A DNA stretch of 64,000 nt, from assembly GCA_026225945.1 (NCBI GenBank), contig JAMJFZ010001784.1:1-64000 (forward strand). The letters run 5' to 3'. Positions within the stretch are counted from its first letter, which is position 1. Each line of letters starts with the position of its first letter. The notes beneath the pieces were generated by a model. That model saw only the letters and a list, made by a program, of their open reading frames with translations, searched no databases and was not told the DNA's origin. A program made the translations under genes and the position numbers. Positions 28,501 to 40,500 of this stretch are shown in pieces. The DNA is from Cricetomys ansorgei (lineage: Eukaryota > Chordata > Mammalia > Rodentia > Nesomyidae).

Positions 28501-31500
28501 AAAAGGCATTTTAGACATGCTAGGTCTGTGTTTACTACCTTGATCACCTTTCAGAAAGCAGAACTTAAGAAGGCACTCCAGGAAAACAAAAACTAGATAC
28601 ATTGGGGATGTAAGAGGCTTGATGACAACACAAAAAGCTCCATAGCCTAAAAAATGTTAATGTTCAATGTTTTCCAATTTTTAACAACAAAGCATGTGTA
28701 GCAGGATGGGATTAAATTGGAACATACTCATTTACCTCTAATGTGACAATGGTAAGAAATAAGCCTAGCGATGCAGGCTGGGTTCATTGTGAATAGCTTT
28801 AATGAAGCTATGCAGATCTTACATTTTCTGAACCTGGTACTTCCTCAAACCACTGTTTCCATCCAATTATACATTGCCTCCCTTCCTTGCTGGCAAGATG
28901 CTTCAGTCACCCCAGACTCCACTGCAAATGTTCCCTGGAACTATTTCCCAACTTCAGTGATCTCTCTCATCTGCTCTCTTTTCTTCACGCTTTGCATTTG
29001 CTTGACTTCTACAACCCAACTTCCTATTTCCTCTGACTGTACATTCATTTTAGTCCTCTTTATAAGTATAAGCACACATCAAAGTTATGGGTGTTAATCC
29101 ATCCACATCTCTGACTCTACCCTTTCCTCAGCATTTCCCACTGTCATCTTTACATCCTCCTCCCCCTCATGTTCAACACACTGCTAAGAAACATCAGTTT
29201 TCCTCAGCATCATTTTGCTCTCTGCAAATGATGAGATGCAGAGCGGCTTCTCAAGCCACTCTCCTTTGTCAACACAGTTTCCCTTGCTAATGTTTCCTGT
29301 CCTCTTATTTTCGTTTATTTTGCCTTGTCTTGTTTTTTGAGACCGAATTTCTCTGTGTAACAACCTGGCAGTCCTAGAACTCACTATGTAGACCAGGCTG
29401 GCCTCAGACTCATAGAGATCCACCTGCCTCTGCCTCCTGAGTTCTGGGATTATAGGCATCGATCACCACACCTGGCATCTTTTTGTTCATGTTGCTTCCA
29501 ACCCAGATAAAGTTCCCATTTTCCTAGATTTGAAAAAAAAAAAAAAAGTCTAATTGACATCCATCATCTGGTTTCAAAGCCCTTCATGTCTTAGACCCAA
29601 ATCACCTTCTGGCTATGTACTCTAGAATACTTTGTTATCAATTAAACTACCATGCCCTCTGGCAGTTTAATTGATATGAAATGATATGTCCAAACAGCTC
29701 TGACCCTTTCCTTCTGTACATTTAAGCTCTTCAAATCTTTCCCTGTACTTGAAGCAAAATCTTTGGATATGGAATTTTTAAAATGATTAAAATACAATTT
29801 CGTCTCATGTATCTGTTTTGTTATTGTGCATCAAACCCATGTAGAGCAGTGATATGAGTGCTTGGCCAGCTCTGTTGTCCCCTCGCTTCTCCTGGATCAC
29901 TACAAAAGACACTCTTTTGTAGTAATATTGCTTTAGCACACAGCCTTAGGACTTGTTTAAGTAAAAGGGTTACAAAGTATTTTCTGTATCAATGAAGATA
30001 ATCTTTCCTCCTGAGTAGCCACCTGCTCCTGGAAGTTGAGCTGTCACTAGGAAACAATTAAAAATTAATATTAAAAGAAATGAATAAATTTTGCAAAAAG
30101 AAATACATAAATTAATAGAGTTTATGCTGGTTGCAACTCCAGTAAACTTAGAAGAGAACAATGACCCTTCGGCTTCTAAAAACATTGCTATATTTCCACT
30201 TCAGTAACCAGTGGTAAAATACGTACTCTGCCAGGATAATAATTCAATTGAGAATTTCAACATCTCTCACAATGGGAAATATTTGTCCAAGTCAATTCTC
30301 CCAAATAAACAGAATTAGAATTTAAATATTACTAATTTTATTTTCATAACAATCACACATATAATTTATATTAAATAAATTATTTTAGTTACCTTTCAAT
30401 TACTGTCAATATTTAAATGTATTACTTTGCATGTATACATATATACGTTTGTGTGTGTACTGTAGGCATGTGTACCTGCTCCTGTATGTGCACATGTATA
30501 TCTACCTTTTGTGAGACAGAATCTCACTGAACCTGGAACTTACTGATTTTGCTAGACTGGTTGGCTAGCAAGGCCCAGGAATCTTCGTGTCTCAGTCTCC
30601 CCAACACTGAGATTACAAGTGTGTGCTGCAGTACCCAGCTTTTTACAAGAGTACTATGGATGCAAACTCAAGTCCTCACAATTACATGACAAGCACTTTC
30701 CCCAACTGAGCCATTTTCCCAGTCCAAGCATTTACTTTTTAAAAACAGGCAGGTTCTCATGTTTCCCAGACTGGCATCCAATTTACTATATAGCTAAGGA
30801 TGACCTTGAACTCTGATCCCTCTCCAGAGCTAAGATTATAGGCTTGAGCTGGTTTTACAGGGCTGAGTGTTAAACCCAGGGATTCATGTGTGCTAGACAT
30901 GCCCTCTATCAAATGAGCTACGTCCCCAACTCATATGTATTATGTTGTAGTAATTAATATAAAGAGTTACTTCATACTAGGCTCACATATTTTTCAAAAC
31001 TCTCCCAATATTTGACACCATAAATATTTCAGTTTTACTGTGAGGACAATTAAAGGGGTAAAGCAACTTTTCCACAGTCATACAACTGTCAGTGGCAGAG
31101 CCAAGACATTTTGATTCTAGAATACTGCCCCCCTTTCACTTTTTCCTTGTGTGTTTGTGTTGTGCTAGCTTGTGTGTATGCATGTTCACATGAGTTAGGG
31201 TGCATATCAGAACCCCCTTTTAACCACTTTTGCATGTTCCTTTTACTTAAGTAAAAGAAATGCAAATAGAATTTTTGTGAATAAGGAATTTCTTGTTTAT
31301 TTTGTTTTAGAAAAAAATTATATATATTTTTCTTAAATGTATATTTTCCAGGCATGGTGATATACATATTTAATACCAGCACTCAGGAGGCAAACACAGG
31401 TGGATTTCTCTGAGTACAAGGCCAGCCTGGTCTGCAATAAAGTTTCAGTCCAGCCAGAGCAACACAGTGAGACCCTGTCTCAAAACAAAACAACAACAAA

Positions 31501-34500
31501 AAAAAAAACCCTCCAAATTTTATTTATTTATTTATATTTTAGGGACACATGATGCAATGGCATGTTTGTGGAGATCAGAGGACAACTTGAGGGAGTCAGC
31601 TCTCTGCTTCTACTCTGTGTGGGTTCTAGGGATCAAACTCAGTTTCTCAGGCTTGGAGACAAGTGCCTTTATCCACTGAGGCATCTTGCTGGGCCCCAAA
31701 TTTAATTTTGTGCCTCTCTTTGGACAAAATGCATCTCATATGCAGTAAAGTATTCTAGGCTTCAATAAATTTTATGTCATTGCTGTGTTTTTTTAAAAAG
31801 ACAGGAAAGATGGCTAGGAAGAATTTGACACACTGGGTGCCTTTCCTGCCAACTCACTCAAAAAACTTCTTACCTTCTCTGTACTTCCATTCAGGTATTC
31901 ATAGTGCAGCACTGACAACAGAACCTCCAACACACACATTCCAAAACCATCTCAACAACAGACTGTTTACTTAGCTTCTTGAGATTTTGTTTCTTTGAAA
32001 ATTTGATAAGACGGCATAAGATCACACAAGGAGCAGTAGAGGTCTAGTAAGTGAACGTTCTATCACAGGTGTGTTGTTGATGTTAGTATGTATTCTTACC
32101 ACAGAGAGTATGAGACAGCTGAGTTTTTCCAGTACGGAATTCTGTGAAATTTAGAAAAAGACACTATTAGAAAAGTATAGTTACTATTTAGATATTTTCA
32201 CCAAACAAACAAAAACAACACTGCATAGAGTTAGGAATGTTGCTTAGTGGTAGAGCACTTATTTAAACCACCCAAGGGTCCCAGATCCAACCTCCAGTAC
32301 TCTCCTCCACGAAAGACTTCATTGCTTTCTAACTGTCAAGTCTCACTCATAAAGGATCTGCTATCACAAAAGGATGCTGCGTGTATGAATACCAAAATGG
32401 GAGAGAAAAAAAAATCATCCCCCCAACAAAACTGTCTAAACAGCTAAAAGTTAATTTAAAGCAAAATTTCCATACAACTATTCACACAAATGAAAGTTTA
32501 AGACCTGACCACAGAAAAGACAGCTAAGCTTCTTCACTGTGCTGAAATCCTCAAGGAAAAGCTGATGTGATCTCGAATGGCAACATCTCTAGTTGCCAGC
32601 AGAACCAAATGTTTTCCATAAGAAAACTTCCCTACTAATCACTTAGGTCTATTGAACTCAATTTGAATTTGTAAAAAGCTCATAAATAATATACAAGAAG
32701 AAAAATTGCTAAGATTGAGTCAATAGAAATATAAAAACCAGATTTACTTCTTCAAATCAACAGAAATAGTAACAACAAAACATTTATTTCTTGACGGGCG
32801 ATGGTGGCACATGACTTTAATCCTAGCACTCGGGAGGCAAAGGCAGGTGGATCTCTGTGAGTTCGAGGCCAGCCTGGTCTACAGAGTGAGTTCCAGGACA
32901 ACCAGAGTTACAATAGAGAAAACTTGTCTAAAACAAACAAACAAAAAAACCCAAAATATTTAGTTCTCTAATACTGCAAATATTGGATTGTCAGATTCAG
33001 CATGTAAAACAGTTATACATGGATTATTTGTAAAAATATAGCATATAGGCTGAGCATGGTGGTGCAGGCCTTAAATATTAGCACTTGAGAGGCAGAGGTA
33101 GGTAGTTCTTTGTGAGTTCCAAGCCAGTCAGGGCCACACAGTAAGACCCTACATACACACACATAAGCATGTACACCATATTCTATATGGTATAAACCGA
33201 GAAGAAATTTATTCTCTGTATTCATGGAATATACATTGCCTAGACAAAAGATCAATCTTATTCAATTACCTTCTGAGGGAATAAGAGTAAAAATTCAATT
33301 TGTTTTTATAGTAATCAGAGATAAGAGAAAGAGAATGTCAATAAGAAATATGCTAATGTTAGTATGTATTTTCATTTTAGTTTTGGAATGATCCTGTATA
33401 CAGAATGAAATTGACATTTCATCAAAAGTTCCCAAATAGGAACTTATTTATTATTTACTGCTTAATTATATATGTACACATAACAAACATATGTAATTTT
33501 ATAAAAACTATTAAGGTTCTACCTACCTCCAAAAGCTTCTGTAATTGCCATACTTTCAATGCCACCTCCTAGTAATTTACTGGAAAAAGATATAAAGTAT
33601 TGGTGATAGAGTATATAGACATCAAGAAAGGAGGTGAGCCGGGGATGGTAGAACACACCTTTAGTTTCAGCACTGAAGACACAGAGGGCAGAGGCAGGTG
33701 GATCTCAGTGAGATAGAGGCCAGCCTGGTCTGAATACGTGAGTTCCAGGACATCCAGGACTATGTAGAGAGTTCTGTCTCAAAAACAAGTGTAATTTTTA
33801 TCATTATTAACATATAATCTGTCTATCTATGTAACAAGGAGAGGAATTCATAGTTGAAAGAAATGACACTGTTTAGACCACAGGTTCTACTATGTGACAG
33901 GCAGGCAGATGAACAAAGCAATTTATAAGCTCTGTTCTTACTTTTGAATATCAATAGTAAATGGGTTAGTAAGATTTTATGTCCATTATTCTTTTGAATT
34001 GGAATTTAAAAAATTGTTTTATTTCGTGGTGCCAGAAATTGAAACAGCGTCTTATACAGGCTAAGAAGGCCTTAACTACACACCATGTAATGGTCTTGTT
34101 ACTAACAAGAAACTTGTTAATCAAGTTTCTCAAACTGTATAGAGATAATGTTTCTAAAAATTAACTGAATATTCAATTTTTTTGAGACATGGTCTATGTA
34201 GACCAGGCTGTCCTGGAACTCACTATGTAGATCAGGCTGGTCTCCACCTCACAGAGATCCGCCTGTCTCTCTGCCTCCTGAGTGCTGGGATTAAAAGCAT
34301 GCACCACCACATCTAGCTTTAATTGTTAATATGCTCAGGAACATATTAAAGACAGACATTAAGAGAATCCAGTAATTGTCATTGTTGGTTTATCTCACAT
34401 GAACCAAATTTTAGGCAGACCCTGTCGAAAAAAATGTTCAAAGACATTGTGCTAGTTGTTTTTTATCATCTTAAAACAAACCTAGACATATCTGGAAAGA

Positions 34501-37500
34501 GGAAAAAATTTTAAATGAATTTTTTTATATATATAATTTATCTTTGTTTTGTGTGCATTGGTGTTTTGTTTTCCACATTTCTGTGTGAAGGTGTCAGATC
34601 TACTGGAACTGGAATTATAAACAGTTGTAACCTGCCATGCAGGTACTAGGAATTGAATCAAGGTCCATCTGGAAGAGCAGCCTGTGAGTGCTCTTAACTG
34701 CTGAGCCATCTCTTCAGTCTTGGAAGAAGAAATCTTCTTGGAAGAAGAAAATGCCTCCATCAGTCTGGCCTATACCCAAGCCTGTAGGGTATTTTCTCGA
34801 TTAATGACTGATGTGTGAGGGCCCAGCCCACTGGGCTGTTATTCCTGAGCAGGTGGTCCTGGGTGTTATAAGAAAGCAAACTGAGGGCTGGAGAGATGAC
34901 TTAGTGGTTAAGAGTGGTTAAGACTGTTCTTCCAGAAGTCCTGAGTTCATTTCCCAGCAACCACATGGTAGTTCACAACCATCTATAATGAGATCCAACG
35001 CCCTCTTATGGCATGCAGGTATACATGCAGACAAAACACTCAGACATAAATAAATAAATCTTTAAAAAAAAAAGAAAAAGCAAGCTGAACAAGCCATGAG
35101 GAACAAGCAAGTAAGACGCATTCCTCCATGGCCTGTGCTTTAGTTCTTACCTCCAGGTTCAGCCTTGAGTTCCTGCACTAATTTATGTCAGTGATGAAGT
35201 GTGACCTGAGAGTTATTAGAGTGAGGGATGCCATACACCTTTAATCCTAGCACAGGGGAGGCAGAGGCAGGCGGATCTCTGTGAGTTCAAGGCCAGCCTG
35301 GTCTACAGAGTGAGTTCCAAGACAGCCAGAGCTACACAGAGAGACCCTATTTCAAAAAGCCAGAAAGAAAGGAATAGGGAGAGTTGTAAGTTGAAATAAA
35401 TTCTTTCCTACCCAAGTTGCTTTTGGTCATGGTGTTTTATGATAGCAACAGAAACCCTAATAAGACAGATATTATATGCAATGTTAGCAGTCAGAAAAAC
35501 AACTGCCAGGTTTTGACAGCATATATTTAATTGGTAACACAATGTTTTAGTGCATTTAATGTTCTCAATATGAGAAGAACTAAGTTGAAGTTACAAGTTC
35601 ATTCATATATTCATTAAATGCAGTATTTGTTAGTGTGCTGAGACCTGGTAGGAGCACTTAAAAAGCCTTTATAGTTTCTATTAGCATGTCTGTGGGGATG
35701 CAATAATAAATGAGATAAAGTCCTAATAGAAAAAGACTTATATTTGTCTAAGTAAGACAGCAATTTGAGTGTGAATTTAAGCATTTTGGAAGTTATCCAC
35801 AAATTTAATGAGGGCTTGCTGACTTCAATTAAGAAAAAAAAAGGGATTGGAGAGATGGTTCAGTAGTTAAGAGCACTTGCTGCTTTTGCAGAGGGTGAGG
35901 TTTGGTTCCCAGCACCCACATGGTGATTCACAACCATCTGTAACTCCAGTTCCAGGGAATATGATGCCCTCTTCTGGTGTCCATGGGAGAAACACACACA
36001 TAAAACAAAAAGTTAGATACTGGCATATATAATCTGAAAAGGACATGGATTACAAAAATCATCCTATGAGGAAGGAAAGCCCCTGGAAATCTCATAAGTC
36101 AGGTGACTATTAAATAATCTGCATGCTAGTCTTCATCTTTTATGTTTATACCCTGAAAATGTATAGCTGGAAAGTATCAGACAAAATTTCTGATACTTAT
36201 GTAATGCTGAAAAGCTAAAAAAGTAACCCTAAAACTTTGTCTTTGAAGGCAGCCCAGATTATTTGAGATAATATAATGATTTCCTCTGTAAAACTAATGA
36301 ACATTTTAGAATTGGGTGCAGAAAAGTAATATTTTAGATCTAGAAAGATTTAAACAGATATAAATCAAACCTACACATAACTATTTGGTGTTCGAGAACT
36401 TCCAAATATGAGAGATTTTGGCCTTTTAATAATAATAGAACAGCCCCTGGAGAATTAAGTGGTACTATGGTCTTTAAGTTGATAACTAAGCTTATGAACA
36501 GTAGCTGAACATTTATGAATGCCTAAGTCTTACTACACTTCTAAGATTATCAGACTTTAAAAATATATTTATACTTGAGGGAAGATCTTCCTTTCTTAGG
36601 GCATTGAGGATTGGATACAGAACCTTGCAACTGCTAAGTGAGCACTCAATCACTGGACCACATTGAAGTCTTGGGAAGATTTTACTAGTTAATAATTAGT
36701 CAAATAGCCAGGTGTGGTGGTGCATGTCTTTAATATCAGCATTTGGGAGGCTGAGGCAGAAGGATGACAAGTTCAAGTCATCCTGGGTAACATTATGAGA
36801 CCCTAGACTAAAAAAAAAAAAAAAAAAAAGCCATACATTAGACAGTTAGAAAACTGAGCTCTCCTGGAAGATAACTGATGGCAAGGAATTACTAGTTTTA
36901 GGTATAATAGTGGTGATGTGATGGTATTAAAAATGAGAGCTCTGGGCTGTGCACTTAACATTCGTTTGAGTCTAATAAGTAGCTCAGACTTCATAGCCTT
37001 TGGTCCTAAATCTGTCCCTCTTGTAAATCCTTTATTTGTGGACTATCTTTTCCTGACCTTCAGACCTAAAACCTAGATGTCATCCTACTGCACCCCACTG
37101 CATCCTAACTATACTCCATTAACAAACCCTGCCTATTCTACTACTAAAATGTAAACCATCTAGCTTTCATTTTTCGAGACAGGGTTTCTCTGTTGTAACT
37201 CTGGCTGTCTTAGAACTCACTCTGTAGACAAGGTTGGCCTTGAACTCAGAGATCTGCCTGCCTTTGCCTCTCAAGTGCTGGGTTTAAAGGCGTATACCAC
37301 CAACTGCCCAGCTTAACAACTGATTTTTAAGTAAGCCCAAAGTGGAAAAATGAAATTTTTTTCATCAATGAGGATGGAAAGGAATAAAATGTAAGCTGAT
37401 TTTTCAAGTCATAAATAAATAAAGGCTGAATTAGAAATTTATGAATGTGAATTCCTTGAAGAAATGTAATCTATTCCTACAAGCAGCCTGGAATTTGCCT

Positions 37501-40500
37501 CACATTCACCTTGGAACAGAACACTACAAACTCCTGCAAAGGTGGAAGCTACTTCTATCAGGACAGTGAAAATCATGATGAGATAAAAGAAAAAAAACAT
37601 GGACTCCAAAGGTTGTACTTCGTGGTAATAAAAATTGAGATACACACTCAAATTCCTGACTCCCAGTGGTGATATGAAAAACCATCTTCCTCTTTTCGCT
37701 GTACTCAAATGCAGTTAGGAATCCTGGTTCCTAAAGAAAGACAATGGAGAGGTTCAAAAACAATGTAAGATTATTGGAATGCCAATTGCCTCCCAACACT
37801 GCATGCTCAGCTATCAAGGTCATCATTCGTATATGCGCTTTGAAGATTGGATCAGAACATGGACAAAAACATAGGCTTGGGGCTGGAGAGATGACTCAGA
37901 GATTAAGAGCACTTGTTTCTCTTGTAAAGGACCTGGGTTCAGTTCCCAGTACCTATATAATGGCTTACAACCATCTGTAACTCCAGATTCAGAGGATCCA
38001 ATGTCCTCTTCTGTTCTCTATGGACATTGAATGCACATAGTATACATACATACATGCAAAACACTCATACACATAATTTTTTTAAAAGGCCTTAGAATCA
38101 TCTCACATTGTTATTAGTCACATGATACCTGCTATCATAATTCAGCATTCTTTTTTGGGGGGGTGGGGTAGGGGAGTCTAGAATGAGTAATAATAGTGAG
38201 TCTTTAGAGAATAGCTGTGAAGATTAAATGAAATATGTTCCTGGCACAAAGCAGAACAATATTTTATTGAATGATTCACTTGATCTCATTCAATAGCAAC
38301 AATTTTCCCTCAGTTCTAGACATTTCAAGAATCCCAGAAATTGTAATTTTCACTATTCATGCAACAATGGCTTTACATGGCAGATGCACCACTCATTTGC
38401 TCAATTAATAAGCTACAGCTGATGTATGGACCCTAATGCAGTTAATTTTCTTTGTTGTTTCCCACTCTTGACAGTGGTTCTTAAAACTTCGGAGAACTTG
38501 GGGGAGGGAAGAGTAAGCCCAAGCCCAGCTTTAACTAAGAAAGGATAACTCTGGATGCAGAAAAGGTGTTCTTTTATTTTTTCTTGAATAATGAAATTTA
38601 TGGCTAGGAAGATGGTTCAGTGAATAAGAGTACTTGCTATGCAGGAAAGAAAACCTGAGTTCAAATTCCCAGAAGCTATGTAAAAAGCTAGGTATGGTTG
38701 TTTGTGCTTGTAACTCCAGCATTGGGGGATGGAGTAGCTCCCAGGAGCTCACTGGCCAGCCAGCCTAGCCAGAACTAAGCCTTAGTTAGGGACCTAAAGT
38801 TCAGTTAGAGACTTAGTCACAAAAACAAGGTGGAAAGTAATAGAGGAAGACACAGGCTGCCTCTGCATGCACAAGCATAGGCTTATGTATCCACACACAA
38901 ACACATGTACATACACCATACACACACATGAGATTTAAGGGCAGGGGAGATGGTTCAGTCAGTAAACTTTTGCTTTGCAAGAAAAAGAACCTAAGTTCAG
39001 TCTCAAGAACTCACATAAAGAAAGCAGGATGTAGTGCACTTGCAATCTCAGCCTGAAGGAGACAGACAACGTGGATTCTTAGAGCTCCCTGGCCAGCCAG
39101 TTTAGCCAACTTCATGAGTTTTAGATTAGTGAGAGACCCCAATACACACACACACACAACATATATGGTGCCCAAGGAACAATATCTGAGGTTGCCACAC
39201 ATGTGTACACATATACATGAACACCTGCACACACATACAAAATAATGAGATTTAGCTTCTAAAGACAAGACTATGGGGGATGGTAAAATGACTCACTGGG
39301 TAAAATGCTTGCTTTGAACTTGACCTGAGTTCTATCTCAGAACCCACATAAAGGTCAAAGGAGAGAGAACCAACTCCACAAAGTTGTTTTCTGACTTCCA
39401 CATGTGCGCCATCTCTCCCCTATACATAATACACATACATACACACACACTAAAAAAAAATTAAATGTGTGTTGGAGATAGACAGTAGTAGTTTCCCCAA
39501 ACCTGGGTACTGCTGTAGGGCTTCCACAGACACTCTAGCAGTATCCAGAGGAATGAATATATATATGTCTGTGTATATATATGTATATATGGACACACTG
39601 CCTTAGATCCAGAACAGAGCAACTGGGCCAGGAACACCAGTAGTCACCTGTGTCCTCTCCAAGTTCAAGACCAAAATACCACTTGGGTCACTTGCCTGCT
39701 TTGACTGCTACTTCTGGCCATGAGACCCATGCATACAAATAGAGAAATAGAAAACCTTGGTTTTCAGTAGACAGGGAGACTTGGTTACTATTTTTCAGTA
39801 CATTCCTATTTCCAGATTAAAAATAGGAGACCTCTGATGATCCCCAAAACACTACAGGAGAGCTTAGGTCAAAGGTTATCTACTTTTCCCTGACACCCGG
39901 CTGCTTGCAGTCTGTGGGACCACTGGAATGTATAGGTTATAAACTCGGTTGCCTCAGTGGACATATTCATGGTTATATATATTTCAGGGCCATACACATA
40001 GATCCAACTGATGTTAGTCTTCTTCCAATCCAGGGTTTTCTTCCCAATTGGCCTATACCAGGAAAGAGTAAATTCTTTAATACTGAGCTTCAGAGCAGCT
40101 ATAGGCATATATAGAAGACAAGTCCAAACTAAAGAGGGCGCAAACAAAAACAAACAAATGGTGGAGGAACAAAAAGAGTAGTATAAAGAAAAGTTTCAGT
40201 GAAATAATTATCTTCAACAGTATTCTAAGTGTTAAAAAAAAACAGATTTTTCTTTTCAGATTTTAATTACTTTAATTGTGTGCGTGTTTAACTGTACTGT
40301 GTTAGGGGTGCACGCCATAGTATCTCTTTCTACCATGTGGGTTCTAAAAATGGAACTCAGGGCCAGTCCATGTTCTAGGTATCTTAATGCTTACCTCAGT
40401 CTTCCAGAAACTAGCTGCTGTAACTTTGGGATTGAAGTAATAAGCAGGTAACAAGAGAGTATAACATATTGTGGTCTATCTACTTGAACTTAAAGTTCCT

